The notes under the pieces are model-generated. The model ran no database searches. It was given only the letters and a program-made list of their open reading frames with translations, and was not told the DNA's origin. Both the position numbers and the translations under genes were made by a program. From Mycobacteroides salmoniphilum (lineage in GTDB: Bacteria > Actinomycetota > Actinomycetes > Mycobacteriales > Mycobacteriaceae): a stretch of 64,000 nucleotides of DNA. This document shows, piece by piece, positions 38,327 to 47,496 of the stretch; the stretch's first letter is position 1; every line of letters begins with the position of its first letter. Location of the stretch: assembly GCF_004924335.1 (NCBI RefSeq), contig NZ_CP024633.1, forward strand, positions 3,100,001-3,164,000, given 5' to 3'.

Positions 38327-39802
38327 GTGATCGTTCCCAGCAGCTGGATCAATGGCCGCCCCGTCACCACCCACGGCGAAGCGCACCGTGTCATCAACCC
38401 GGCGACCGGTGCGACCGTCGCGGAACTGAGCCTCGCCACCCCCGCCGATGTGGACGCCGCGGTCGCGGCGGCCAGGGCCGCGGGACCCGGCTGGGCCTCC
38501 GCTACACCCGTCGACCGCGCGCATGTCCTGGCCACACTCGCCGCCGTGATGGCTGCCAGTGCCGACACACTGGTGGCCGAAGAGGTGGCCCAGACCGGTA
38601 AACCCGTGCGGCTGGCCTCCGAGTTCGATGTGCCCGGAAGCATCGACAATGTCGAGTTCTTCGCTGGCGCCGCAAGGCATCTGGAGGGTAAGGCGACGGC
38701 TGAATACTCGGCCGACCACACCTCCAGCATCCGCAGGCAGGCCGCCGGGGTGGTCGCCACCATCACCCCCTGGAACTACCCGCTGCAGATGGCGGTGTGG
38801 AAAGTGTTGCCCGCACTGGCGGCGGGATGCACGGTGGTGATCAAACCGAGCGAGCTGACACCCCTGACCACGCTGACCCTGGCACGCCTGGCTGCCGAGG
38901 CCGGACTACCCCCGGGCGTGCTCAACGTCGTCACCGGGCGCGGCGATGACGCCGGTAGTGCACTCGCCGGTCATCCCGACGTGGATTTGGTGACCTTCAC
39001 CGGGTCCACCGGCGTCGGCCGAAAGGTGATGGCGGCAGCGGCAGTTCATGGCCATCGAACGCAATTGGAGCTCGGCGGCAAGGCCCCCTTCGTGGTGTTC
39101 GACGATGCCGACCTGGATGCCGCGATCCAGGGCGCGGTTGCCGGAACGATCATCAACTCCGGTCAAGACTGCACGGCCGCAACGCGGGCCATCGTCGCCC
39201 GCGATCTATACGACGACTTCGTCGCCGGGGTCGGCGAGGTGATGAGCAGGGTCGTCGTCGGTGACCCAATGGACCCCAATACCGATATCGGACCGCTGAT
39301 CTCGACCGCGCACCGCGCCAAGGTATCGAGCATCGTGGATCGATCGCCCGACCAAGGCGGCCGAATCGTCACCGGCGCAAGCTCTCCTGATCTGCCGGGA
39401 TCCTTCTACCGCCCCACGTTGATCGCCGATGTCACGGAGACCTCCGAGGCCTATCGCGACGAGATCTTCGGCCCGGTGCTCGCCGTGCGCTCATTCACCG
39501 ATGATGACGACGCGCTGCGGCAGGCCAACGACACCGCTTACGGTCTTGCCGCCTCAGCGTGGACACGTGACGTCTACCGCGCACAGCGGGCATCGCGGGA
39601 GATCAAGGCGGGTTGCGTATGGATCAACGATCACATCCCCATCGTCAGCGAGATGCCGCACGGCGGATTCGGCGCGTCCGGGTTCGGCAAGGACATGTCC
39701 GACTACTCCCTCGAGGAGTACCTCACCATCAAGCACGTCATGAGCGATATCACCGGAACCGCCGAAAAGGACTGGCACCGAATTATTTTCGCGAAACGCT
39801 AG
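38327..39802 (+). CDS. Gamma-aminobutyraldehyde dehydrogenase-like ALDH
   Basis: 491 aa. Aldehyde dehydrogenase fold: N-terminal WINGRPV...RVINPATG, TPWNYPLQMAVWKVLPALAAGCTVVIKPSELTP (cofactor), VTFTGSTGVGRKV, catalytic Glu in ELGGKAPFVVF and catalytic Cys in NSGQDCTAATR. The C-terminal HGGFGASGFGKDMSDYSLEEYLTIKHVM is typical of aminobutyraldehyde dehydrogenases, which make GABA from putrescine-derived aldehyde. With the coupled aminotransferase it would complete diamine or omega-amino acid breakdown. GTG 38327 chosen from promoter position and family length. Its stop overlaps MarR by 4 bp. Confidence 0.87.
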   Translation: MIVPSSWINGRPVTTHGEAHRVINPATGATVAELSLATPADVDAAVAAARAAGPGWASATPVDRAHVLATLAAVMAASADTLVAEEVAQTGKPVRLASEFDVPGSIDNVEFFAGAARHLEGKATAEYSADHTSSIRRQAAGVVATITPWNYPLQMAVWKVLPALAAGCTVVIKPSELTPLTTLTLARLAAEAGLPPGVLNVVTGRGDDAGSALAGHPDVDLVTFTGSTGVGRKVMAAAAVHGHRTQLELGGKAPFVVFDDADLDAAIQGAVAGTIINSGQDCTAATRAIVARDLYDDFVAGVGEVMSRVVVGDPMDPNTDIGPLISTAHRAKVSSIVDRSPDQGGRIVTGASSPDLPGSFYRPTLIADVTETSEAYRDEIFGPVLAVRSFTDDDDALRQANDTAYGLAASAWTRDVYRAQRASREIKAGCVWINDHIPIVSEMPHGGFGASGFGKDMSDYSLEEYLTIKHVMSDITGTAEKDWHRIIFAKR

Positions 39803-40269
39803 GCCCGCGCGTCCACATTGTCGTTGATCAGCGCCGCGAGCCGGGTGAGGCTGGCGGTCATGGCCCGGCGGTCGGCAGCGGTCAGCTCCGCGAAGACCCC
39901 ATGCTGCCGCGCCCGAAAGGCCGCTTGCGCCTTAATGACCTGTGCACGCCCGGCCGAGGTCAACCCCACCAGGACCAGTCGATCATCCGATGACGAGCGA
40001 GCACGCTCGACCACACCGCGCTCTTCCAGCTGCTTGAGCGCACGGGTGGCCGTCGGCACCGCCACTCCCGCCGTCCCGGCGAGCTGGCTCACAGACATCG
40101 ACTCCCGGTCGAGCAGCGGCGCCATCAGCTCAAGCTGAGAGCGACTCATACCCGCCTGAGTGCCCGAGGGCGACGTTCGCCCCCGGCGCATTGCGAAGTA
40201 CAGCGCATCCGTGGCCGCGACAAGCTCTTCGATCTCGCGCGCACTGTTTCCACTCGGTTGTCCTGGCAC
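39799..40269 (-). CDS. MarR-family regulator
   Basis: 156 aa. Winged helix at about 40-105: MSRSQLELMAPLLDRESMSVSQLAGTAGVAVPTATRALKQLEERGVVERARSSSDDRLVLVGLT read across helices and wing (the DDR wing motif is present). Divergent from a FAD monooxygenase across a 78-bp gap with a perfect palindrome, so it probably represses that gene. GTG 40269 lies 6 nt behind a TAGACT box. Inducer unknown, often a phenolic acid for this family. Confidence 0.88.
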   Translation of the reverse strand: MPGQPSGNSAREIEELVAATDALYFAMRRGRTSPSGTQAGMSRSQLELMAPLLDRESMSVSQLAGTAGVAVPTATRALKQLEERGVVERARSSSDDRLVLVGLTSAGRAQVIKAQAAFRARQHGVFAELTAADRRAMTASLTRLAALINDNVDARA

Positions 40270-40275
40270 CCCGAC

Positions 40276-40281
40276 AGTCTA
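40276..40281 (-). promoter_or_regulatory. Leaderless -10 box of the MarR gene
   Basis: TAGACT on the minus strand, 6 nt before GTG 40269. Confidence 0.55.
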
Positions 40282-40299
40282 AGGGTTAGCATGACAATA

Positions 40300-40313
40300 G
40301 TTAGCATGCTAAC
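40300..40313. promoter_or_regulatory. Probable MarR operator
   Basis: Perfect 14-bp palindrome GTTAGCATGCTAAC, with a second half-site GTTAGCAT at 40285-40292. An AT-rich TATATAT block at 40316-40322 immediately downstream is the likely -10 for the monooxygenase. Confidence 0.7.
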
Positions 40314-40347
40314 GTTATATATCGAAGGCAAGGGAAAGGACGAACTC

Positions 40348-41532
40348 ATGCGGGTAGCGATTATCGGCGCCGGAATTGGTGGGCTGACGGCAGCAGCTGC
40401 ATTGCGCGCCAACGATATCGACGACGTCGTCGTCTACGAGAAGGCACACGAACTGCGCGAGGTGGGCGCGGGCGTGGTCATCGCGAGCAACGGCCTGCGC
40501 GCCCTCGACGCGGTGGGCCTTGGCGATCGAGTGCGTGCGGTGGGCACCCCGATCGAGCGCACCCTCTGGCACACGTGGCAAGGAGAAGGCGTGCCGGTAC
40601 CCCCGGCGTGGCCATCGGTGAGCCCGGATCGCCCGGTGACCTCCCTACCCGTACACCGTGGCGAACTGCAACAAGCCTTGTTGAGTGCACTACCTGAGGG
40701 AACCGTTCACCTCGGACGCCCGTGCCAGGACATCGTCGAGACGGCCAACGAGGTGCGCATCGTTTTCGCCGACGGGTCCGAGGAACATGCCGACATCGCG
40801 GTGGGAGCCGACGGCATCCACTCGGCAGTGCAGCGCGTGGTGGCCGACCCGGTTGAGCTGTCCAGTGACGGCATCATGGCCTATCGCGGCCTAATCCCGG
40901 TGGAACCCCTCGGTGGCGCGGTCGATCTGGACAGCATGCAGATGTGGCTCGGCCCCGGACGCAGTTTCCTGATCTACCCGGTCTCCCAACGCCGGCTGCT
41001 TAACGTGGTCGCCTTCACCGCGAACAATCTCGACGCCGAGGAATCCTGGACCGCGCCCGGCGACGTCGCGGAGCTCGCCGTCGAGTTCGCGGGGTGGGAT
41101 CGGCCGGTGCAGCGCGTCGTCGAGGCGATGACGGAAACCTTCCGCTGGGGTCTGTACGACCGAAAGCCCTTGAGCCGATGGACCACCGATCGCATCGCGC
41201 TGCTGGGTGACGCGGTGCATCCCATGACACCCCACCTCGGCCAGGGTGCGAACATGTCGATCGAGGACGCCGTCGTACTGGCCACCGTGTTGGCAGGCGC
41301 CTCGGCCGCTGACATCCCCCGGCGCCTGGGCCTGTACGAGTCACTGCGGCGTGATCGCACCACCCGGGTTCAACGGAACGCCCGCCAGACAGGGCACGTC
41401 TATCGCTCTGTCGACCTGACTCCGCAGCAGCAAGCAGCACAGCTCATCGAGATCCTCACCGGCAACTGGATTCCCGACTACGACGCCGCTGCTGCTGCCG
41501 GCGCGGCGCTCGCTCGCTCTAATCCCTGCTGA
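40348..41532 (+). CDS. FAD-dependent aromatic monooxygenase (salicylate hydroxylase-like)
   Basis: 394 aa, group A flavin monooxygenase. GAGIGGLTAAAAL (FAD ADP site) at the N-terminus, GADGIHSAVQR (DG motif) near 155, and LLGDAVHPMTPHLGQGANMSIEDA (GD motif) near 285. Such enzymes hydroxylate phenolic or heteroaromatic acids using NAD(P)H; the substrate is unknown. ATG 40348 has GGAAAGGA 7-8 nt upstream, so this mRNA has a leader unlike the divergent MarR gene. Its 3' end overlaps the APC gene by 14 bp. Confidence 0.88.
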   Translation: MRVAIIGAGIGGLTAAAALRANDIDDVVVYEKAHELREVGAGVVIASNGLRALDAVGLGDRVRAVGTPIERTLWHTWQGEGVPVPPAWPSVSPDRPVTSLPVHRGELQQALLSALPEGTVHLGRPCQDIVETANEVRIVFADGSEEHADIAVGADGIHSAVQRVVADPVELSSDGIMAYRGLIPVEPLGGAVDLDSMQMWLGPGRSFLIYPVSQRRLLNVVAFTANNLDAEESWTAPGDVAELAVEFAGWDRPVQRVVEAMTETFRWGLYDRKPLSRWTTDRIALLGDAVHPMTPHLGQGANMSIEDAVVLATVLAGASAADIPRRLGLYESLRRDRTTRVQRNARQTGHVYRSVDLTPQQQAAQLIEILTGNWIPDYDAAAAAGAALARSNPC

Positions 41533-43213
41533 ATTCCTCACCTGTCTGCGGATTCACCGCGACCTCCCCTTCCGGGAGATTGGACAGATCGCCGGCGATA
41601 ACGGTCTGCTGCGCCTCAACCGCATCGGGCAGTCCGAAATGGGTGGTGGCCCCGGCAGGAGCCAGCACCAGGTCCGCACTGCGCCGTGGCAGCGTCTCTC
41701 CCTGGAAGAACGGCGGCGCCGCCACTCGCCACAACAGCATCAGCACGACGCCGAGCACCAGCGCGCCGATACCGACCACCGCCACGGCCCCGACTCCGAA
41801 GACGGTGACGTTGTTACCGGCGTCATCGATGAGCCAGCTGGGCTTGGCGTACTGGATCAGCCCGTAGGCGAAGATGACCGTCAGCGCGATTCCACCAAGC
41901 AAGGGGATCGCACCACGCATCATGAAATTGCGCGCACTCTGCGTGAGTGTCCGGCGGTAAAACCACACACACGCGAAGCCGGTGAGCCCGTAGTAGAAGG
42001 CGATCATCAGACCTACCGACCCGATCAGGGCGGTGAGCAGATTGGTGCTGATGATCGTAAAGAGCACGTAGCACACGATCGAGACCGCACCCATCGCCAC
42101 GGTGGAGGTGGTGGGCGTCAGATACCTGCGGTGGATCGATGCGAACGAATCCGGCAGCGCCTTGTAGACACCCATCGACAAAGTGGTGCGGGCAGTCGGC
42201 AGGATCGTGGTCTGGGTGCAGGCCGAGGCCGACGTCAGGATAGAGGCGGAGAGCAAGAGCATCCCCACATGCCCGAGGAAGCTATCGCCGAACAGTTCAG
42301 GACCGATGGCCTTGAACACGTCGGCGGCATTCTCCTGATTGCCCAGGCCTATCCCCTCGGTGCCGACTCCCGCGAACGCCACCGCTGCCACACTGACCAG
42401 CGCATAGGTGGCCAGCAGCAGGAAGGTAGACAGCACCGCGGCGCGCCCGGGCGTGCGTCCCGGGTCATCGGACTCCTCGTTACAGGCCACTGCGGTATCC
42501 CACCCCCAGTAGATGAAGATCGTCGTCAGCACGGCGGGCGCGATGACGGTGCCGAAGTCCATACCCCCAGGCCAGAACCAGGACAACGAGGGCAGTAGTG
42601 AGTACGCCTCGGCGTTATGGGTGTAGACCTTGATCAACGCGATGATCGACACAGCCACCAGAACAACCATCTCGACCAGCAAGAGTGCGTACTGCAGCCG
42701 CACCGAGACTTCGATACCGCGGTAGCAGATGTAGGTCATGATCACGATCCACAGAACGCCCGCCACGGTCGACCACAGGGTGCTGTCGGCCAGACTCGCC
42801 GCCGCGGTCCACCCCAGATCACCGACAAACGTGAACGAATAGGCGCCCGCGATCTGAGCCAGGTTGGCCATCACGATGACATCGGCGGCGATGATGCCCC
42901 AGCCGCCGAGCCATCCGACAATCGGCCCGAAGGTGCGGGACGCCCAGGTAAAGGTGGTGCCGCAGTCCGGCTCGGCCTTGTTCAGCTCCTGATAGGCCAC
43001 CGCGATGAGATAAATCGGGATGAACGAGATCAGCACAATGGCAGGCGCCTTGACCCCGGCGAGCAAGGCGCCGCCGCTCGCGACGATCAAACCCAGGGTG
43101 GCGGCCAGGCTGTAGGCCGGTGCCGTAGAGGCGAGCCCGACGACGACGCTGGAAAGCAGCCCCATCGCGCCGCCCTTGAGCCCCTTGCTCTCGACGGGGG
43201 TATCTGAACTCAT
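41519..43213 (-). CDS. APC-superfamily amino acid permease
   Basis: 564 aa, about 12-14 membrane segments. N-terminal VVVGLASTAPAYSLAATLGLIVASGG (substrate-binding first helix), YQELNKAEPDCGTTFTWASRTFGP, and a cytoplasmic C-terminal tail of about 70 residues ending NPQTGEEFSRD. Likely proton-coupled uptake of an amino acid or amine; it could feed the amine pathway to its left (inference). GGGAG precedes ATG 43213. A hairpin (43224-43245) lies in the leader. Confidence 0.88.
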   Translation of the reverse strand: MSSDTPVESKGLKGGAMGLLSSVVVGLASTAPAYSLAATLGLIVASGGALLAGVKAPAIVLISFIPIYLIAVAYQELNKAEPDCGTTFTWASRTFGPIVGWLGGWGIIAADVIVMANLAQIAGAYSFTFVGDLGWTAAASLADSTLWSTVAGVLWIVIMTYICYRGIEVSVRLQYALLLVEMVVLVAVSIIALIKVYTHNAEAYSLLPSLSWFWPGGMDFGTVIAPAVLTTIFIYWGWDTAVACNEESDDPGRTPGRAAVLSTFLLLATYALVSVAAVAFAGVGTEGIGLGNQENAADVFKAIGPELFGDSFLGHVGMLLLSASILTSASACTQTTILPTARTTLSMGVYKALPDSFASIHRRYLTPTTSTVAMGAVSIVCYVLFTIISTNLLTALIGSVGLMIAFYYGLTGFACVWFYRRTLTQSARNFMMRGAIPLLGGIALTVIFAYGLIQYAKPSWLIDDAGNNVTVFGVGAVAVVGIGALVLGVVLMLLWRVAAPPFFQGETLPRRSADLVLAPAGATTHFGLPDAVEAQQTVIAGDLSNLPEGEVAVNPQTGEEFSRD

Positions 43214-43434
43214 ACGCGTCTCCCTGCTCGGCGGAATGCGAGCAGAATACGGTTTCCGTTGAGATTTCGCCCAACATGAGCGGAATCCGTTGGGATAACA
43301 CCCTCAGGCTCCGGATTCAGCAACTAGGCCGCCATCGTGGCGGTACACCGAACCGGCAGCGAAACTACGGTTTACGACGCATTTCTCGAGTCGCCGACGC
43401 ACAATGCGGCGTGTCGGCGCGGGAGAGGTGCGGA
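43214..43434. other. Gap upstream of the APC permease
   Basis: Holds a 7-bp stem CTGCTCG / CGAGCAG with 8-nt loop at 43224-43245 and a TATTCT box on the minus strand (43249-43244) that could be the permease -10. The rest, to DoxX at 43435, shows no gene. Confidence 0.45.
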
Positions 43435-44241
43435 CTAGGCCAGCGGATTAACTCCGTTGAGGAACACCCAGATGGCGGCCGCGGCACCCAGGCCCAGCAG
43501 CACTGCGGCGAAGGACCCCACGAACGGCCTACGGGCCCAGCCACGTCCGGCGTCAAACCCGTACCGACCAGGACCGACGAGGATCACCGCGATGATCGCG
43601 ACGATCATCAACAGCTCGAACTCGTGCCCGTCGGGCCAAAAGATCGCATACCGGTTCGCCTTGTCGGACACCATGTCGGACAGCAGCACGTTGGCCATGA
43701 AGGCCAGCGCGGCCGCGCCGGCCAGTGGTGTGAGCAGGCCGAGCACCAGCAGCACCCCGGCGCCCAGCTCCGCCGTGACGCCGATATAGGTAAGGATGTC
43801 GGCGTATTTGAAGCCCCGGTCACTCAGGGTTGCTTCGAAACCGTTAAGTCCGGTCCCGCCCCACCAGCCGAAAACCTTGCGCAGCCCGTGCGCGATGAGC
43901 ACCGCACCCACGCCGACACGCAGCAACAACAGTCCGAGATCTTGAGTGCCACGACGATCGCCCGTCGGGTCCTGGGTGCCCCACGGCGCGGCATGTCGCG
44001 CCTGCACCGCCTCGGAGGATATTTGCGTGGTGGCAGGTTCGGCATAGGGCAGCGGCGCTGGATCGTACAACGGTCCAACCTCTTTCACATCGTGGGAGCT
44101 CGTCAGCTTCTCCGCCTGGTAATGCGGGATTGCCGTGGTCTCGAAATCGCCGCCATAGGTGGCCGACGGCACATCATCTTCAGGGTCGACCAGCTCGGGC
44201 GGCTTACGCCACGCCTGCGGATCGTCCGAATGACCGGTCAC
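43435..44241 (-). CDS. DoxX family membrane protein (Rv3005c-like)
   Basis: 268 aa. A polar N-terminal region of about 100 residues, then four membrane segments with the DoxX motif LGLLLLRVGVGAVLIAHGLRKVFGWWGG and GVTAELGAGVLLVLGLLTPLAG. In M. tuberculosis the Rv3005c protein forms a membrane oxidoreductase complex with SodA and SseA against oxidative stress; only the DoxX part is here. GTG 44241 sits 6 nt behind a -10 box, which trims the longer open frame. Confidence 0.85.
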   Translation of the reverse strand: MTGHSDDPQAWRKPPELVDPEDDVPSATYGGDFETTAIPHYQAEKLTSSHDVKEVGPLYDPAPLPYAEPATTQISSEAVQARHAAPWGTQDPTGDRRGTQDLGLLLLRVGVGAVLIAHGLRKVFGWWGGTGLNGFEATLSDRGFKYADILTYIGVTAELGAGVLLVLGLLTPLAGAAALAFMANVLLSDMVSDKANRYAIFWPDGHEFELLMIVAIIAVILVGPGRYGFDAGRGWARRPFVGSFAAVLLGLGAAAAIWVFLNGVNPLA

Positions 44242-44247
44242 GGGCCC

Positions 44248-44253
44248 AGCGTA
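44248..44253 (-). promoter_or_regulatory. Leaderless -10 box of the DoxX gene
   Basis: TACGCT on the minus strand, 6 nt before GTG 44241. Confidence 0.55.
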
Positions 44254-44298
44254 AGTCCATTGGAGGCCCGAATGTGGCGAGCAACGCCGTAAGGTCCG

Positions 44299-44304
44299 TA
44301 ATCT
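44299..44304 (+). promoter_or_regulatory. Leaderless -10 box of lppZ
   Basis: TAATCT, 7 nt before ATG 44312. The divergent DoxX promoter is 46 bp away. Confidence 0.55.
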
Positions 44305-44311
44305 TGCGGGC

Positions 44312-45475
44312 ATGCTCATGCGCTCCAGCCCTTCGACGGGACCGACCAATGAGCCATCGGGGAAAAGACTGCTTGTCGGTTCGGTGGCGGCGTTGGCCGG
44401 GACGGTGACGCTGTTATCGGGATGTGTGCGGTTCGATCCGACTCAGGATCAGCCGTTCACCGAGGTTCCCCGGCGCGGGGTCGCCCAGACCACTACCACC
44501 CCGCCGCCGCCATTGCCGGGTAAACCGTTTCCCAAACAGTGCCCCGCCGACGGCGTGATGCAGGGATGCCTGGAGGCCACCAGCGGGCTCATCATGGGCA
44601 GCGACGGCAAGACCGCGCTGGTCGCCGAGCGCGCGACGGGTGTCATCAAAGAAATCGCGACGAGCGCCGAGCCGAAGGTGAAGACCACCATCCCCGTCGA
44701 CCCGTCCGGGGACGGCGGACTGTCCGACATCGTGCTCTCCCCCTCCTACCAGCAGGACCGGCTGATGTACGCCTACGTCAGCACACCCACCGACAACCGG
44801 GTGATACGTGTCGCCGACGGAGACGTACCCAAGGACATCCTGACCGGAATCCCCAAGGGACCCAATGGCAATGCGGGATCGCTGGCGTTCATCAGCCCCA
44901 CCACGCTGGTGGTACAGACCGGCACCGGCGGCAACCCGGCAGCAGCCAATGATCCGAACTCTTTGGCTGGCAAGGTGATCCGCATCGAACAGCCCACCAC
45001 CATCGACCAGGCCGCGCCGACGACCGCGATAAGCGGCCTCGGAGACGGCGGCGCCATGTGCGTGGACGCCGCGAACGGCGCGCTGTATGTCACCGACCGC
45101 GCACCCGCAGGCGATCGGCTGCAAAAGCTCACCAAGGACGGCAAGATCTCCACCGTGTGGACCTGGCCGGACAAGCCCGGGGTGGCCGGTTGCGCCGCGC
45201 TGGACAGCTCGGTGATGGTGAATCTGGTGTTCAACCAGACCACCGTGGTGGTGCGCCAGAACCCCGAGACCGGTGCGGTCACCGGCGATCCCGAGGTGCT
45301 CCGCCAGAAGGAGCAGCATGGTCACGTGCGGGCGCTGAAGCTCTCTGCCGACGGAAACGTCTGGGGCGGTTCCATCAACAAGGACTTCGGCACCGCCACC
45401 CCCACCGAGGACGTGGTGTTCCCACTGTTCCCGAAGGGCGGCGGATTCCCCCGTGCCAACGACGACCTGGACTAG
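44312..45475 (+). CDS. lppZ: Lipoprotein LppZ, beta-propeller type
   Basis: 387 aa. Signal peptide with lipobox LLSGC, modified Cys about residue 38, so it is anchored to the outer face of the membrane. The rest is rich in beta-strand repeats of a glucose/sorbosone dehydrogenase-like propeller: GLSDIVLSPSYQQDRLMYAYVS, NAGSLAFISPTTLVVQTGTGG, GDGGAMCVDAANGALYVTDRA and GHVRALKLSADGNVWGGS. Role unknown; the M. tuberculosis protein is a secreted antigen. Its TAG abuts the gatB stop on the other strand. Confidence 0.9.
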   Translation: MLMRSSPSTGPTNEPSGKRLLVGSVAALAGTVTLLSGCVRFDPTQDQPFTEVPRRGVAQTTTTPPPPLPGKPFPKQCPADGVMQGCLEATSGLIMGSDGKTALVAERATGVIKEIATSAEPKVKTTIPVDPSGDGGLSDIVLSPSYQQDRLMYAYVSTPTDNRVIRVADGDVPKDILTGIPKGPNGNAGSLAFISPTTLVVQTGTGGNPAAANDPNSLAGKVIRIEQPTTIDQAAPTTAISGLGDGGAMCVDAANGALYVTDRAPAGDRLQKLTKDGKISTVWTWPDKPGVAGCAALDSSVMVNLVFNQTTVVVRQNPETGAVTGDPEVLRQKEQHGHVRALKLSADGNVWGGSINKDFGTATPTEDVVFPLFPKGGGFPRANDDLD

Positions 45476-46975
45476 CTAGCCCTGGCCGCAGGCCTTCAAC
45501 ACCAGATCCTTGACCAGCGCGGCGTCGGCCTGACCCTTGGTCGCCTTCATCACCGCACCGACGATGGCACCCGCGGCTGCCACCTTGCCATCACGGATCT
45601 TCTGCGCGACATCGGGATTGGCGGCCAGCGCCTCATCGACCGCAGCCTGGATCAACGAATCGTCGCGCATAACCACCAACCCGCGAGCGGTCATCACCTG
45701 CTCGGGCTCACCCTCACCGGCGAGCACCCCGTCGACCACCTGTCGCGCCAACTTGTTGGACAGCTTGCCGTCGTTGATCAATGAGACAACGGCGGCCACC
45801 TGAGTCGGCGTGATGGGAAGCTCCGACAGCTCGACCTCACGCGAATTGGCCTGCTGCACCAAGTAGTTACCCCACCACGAGCGTGCTTCTTCGCTGCTGG
45901 CTCCCTCCGCGACGGTGGCCTGCACGAGTTCGACGGCACCGTTGTTCACCAGGTCGCGCATCACCTCATCGGAGACGCCCCAATCCTGCTGAATGCGCCC
46001 CAGCCGCAGCCAGGGCAGCTCAGGAAGCGTGCCGCGCAGCCCCTCGATCAGCTCGACACTCGGCGCGACGGGCTCCAGATCGGGCTCCGGGAAGTACCGG
46101 TAGTCCTCGGCGGTCTCCTTACGACGCCCCGCACTGGTGGAGCCGTCCTGCTCCAGGAAGTGCCGCGTCTCCTGGATGACCTCCTGGCCCGCATCCAGAA
46201 CAGCTGCCTGACGGCGCATCTCGTAGCGGACCGCCACCTCGACACTCTTGAGCGAGTTGACGTTCTTGGTCTCGGTACGGGTGCCGAACTCGTCGGCACC
46301 GGTGGGCATCAGCGACACATTCGCGTCGCAGCGCATGGACCCATGATCCATGCGCACATCGGAAACATCCAAGGCGCGCAACAGGTCCCGCAGCGCTGTC
46401 ACGTAGGCGCGGGCGATCTCCGGGGCCCGTTCCCCGGTGCCCTCAATGGGCTTGGTAACGATCTCGACGAGCGGCACACCGGCGCGGTTGTAGTCGAGCA
46501 GAGACTCGGTGGCCCCGGAGATGCGACCGGTCTCACCGCCGATATGCGTCAGCTTGCCGGTGTCCTCTTCCATGTGGGCACGCTCGATCTGTATCCGCCA
46601 GGTAGTGCCGTCGTCCAGCGGAACGTCGAGGTAACCGTTGAACGCGATCGGCTCGTCGTATTGAGAGATCTGGTAGTTCTTCGGCTGGTCCGGGTAGAAG
46701 TAGTTCTTGCGGGCGAACCGTCCCCACGGCGCGATCTCACAGTTCAGTGCCAGTCCGATACGGATGGCCGATTCGACCGCCTTCTCATTGACAACCGGCA
46801 GCGAGCCCGGCAGACCCAGGCACACCGGGCAGATCTGCGTGTTTGGCTCCGCGCCGAACGCGGTCGGGCAGCCACAGAACATCTTGGTGGCCGTGGACAG
46901 TTCGACGTGGACTTCCATGCCGAGCACCGGCTCGTATCGGGTCAGTACGTCGTCGTAGTCCAGCAGTTCTGTCAT
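45476..46975 (-). CDS. gatB: Aspartyl/glutamyl-tRNA amidotransferase subunit B
   Basis: 499 aa. Kinase-like subunit of GatCAB that converts Glu-tRNA-Gln to Gln-tRNA-Gln. N-terminal [10 protein letters not shown] and zinc cysteines in MFCGCPTAF ... [27 protein letters not shown] and [10 protein letters not shown] mid-protein; a helical YqeY-like C-terminal domain (about 345-499) binds the tRNA. It lies about 4 kb from gatCA, as in M. tuberculosis. ATG 46975 is fixed by a -10 box 6 nt upstream. Confidence 0.96.
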   Translation of the reverse strand: MTELLDYDDVLTRYEPVLGMEVHVELSTATKMFCGCPTAFGAEPNTQICPVCLGLPGSLPVVNEKAVESAIRIGLALNCEIAPWGRFARKNYFYPDQPKNYQISQYDEPIAFNGYLDVPLDDGTTWRIQIERAHMEEDTGKLTHIGGETGRISGATESLLDYNRAGVPLVEIVTKPIEGTGERAPEIARAYVTALRDLLRALDVSDVRMDHGSMRCDANVSLMPTGADEFGTRTETKNVNSLKSVEVAVRYEMRRQAAVLDAGQEVIQETRHFLEQDGSTSAGRRKETAEDYRYFPEPDLEPVAPSVELIEGLRGTLPELPWLRLGRIQQDWGVSDEVMRDLVNNGAVELVQATVAEGASSEEARSWWGNYLVQQANSREVELSELPITPTQVAAVVSLINDGKLSNKLARQVVDGVLAGEGEPEQVMTARGLVVMRDDSLIQAAVDEALAANPDVAQKIRDGKVAAAGAIVGAVMKATKGQADAALVKDLVLKACGQG

Positions 46976-46981
46976 GCTGCG

Positions 46982-46987
46982 ATCCTA
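46982..46987 (-). promoter_or_regulatory. Leaderless -10 box of gatB
   Basis: TAGGAT on the minus strand, 6 nt before ATG 46975. Confidence 0.6.
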
Positions 46988-47068
46988 ATGGGTCGGCTTT
47001 GCCGGCCGAGCAGACGCTTGTTGCGGAGAAAACGCAGGTGATGCACGCATTATCTGTCCGCTCGCGGG

Positions 47069-47074
47069 TACGGT
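47069..47074 (+). promoter_or_regulatory. Leaderless -10 box of the gene at 47082
   Basis: TACGGT, 7 nt before ATG 47082. Confidence 0.55.
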
Positions 47075-47081
47075 CGCCGTT

Positions 47082-47465
47082 ATGAGCGGCAGCGTGGTGG
47101 TCATCGGCATTGATCCGTACCTGATCGATTTCAGCATGCCCGACTTCGCCCGTACGGGCCTGACCGCCGACGTCATCCAGGAGGGTTTGGACCAGTCCGC
47201 CGCGATCCTCAATGCCGAGGGCTACACGGCAGAACTGTGCCTGATCAGCCTGACGCCCGACGAGGTCACCGCACAGCTGACGAGGGCACTTGACGCCCGG
47301 CGCTGGGACTGCGTGGTCATCGGCGCAGGCATACGCGCCATGCCCTCGAACCTCGAACTCTTCGAGATCGTGCTCAACGTGGTCCACGCACACGCACCGC
47401 ACGCGAAGATCTGCTTCAACACCGTGCCCACCGATACCGTGGCCGCCGTCGAGCGGTGGATCTGA
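47082..47465 (+). CDS. Conserved hypothetical protein
   Basis: 127 aa, soluble. MSGSVVVIGIDPYLIDFS, then an alternation of strands and helices (WDCVVIGAGIRAMPSNLELFEIVLNVVHAHAPHAKICFN) that suggests a small alpha/beta domain; no catalytic motif is recognised. Alone on its strand between gatB and pfkA. The real coding character is supported by the leaderless promoter and good codon phase. Confidence 0.65.
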   Translation: MSGSVVVIGIDPYLIDFSMPDFARTGLTADVIQEGLDQSAAILNAEGYTAELCLISLTPDEVTAQLTRALDARRWDCVVIGAGIRAMPSNLELFEIVLNVVHAHAPHAKICFNTVPTDTVAAVERWI

Positions 47466-47496
47466 GCTCTCGATCTCTGCGCCGGATGACGACGCC

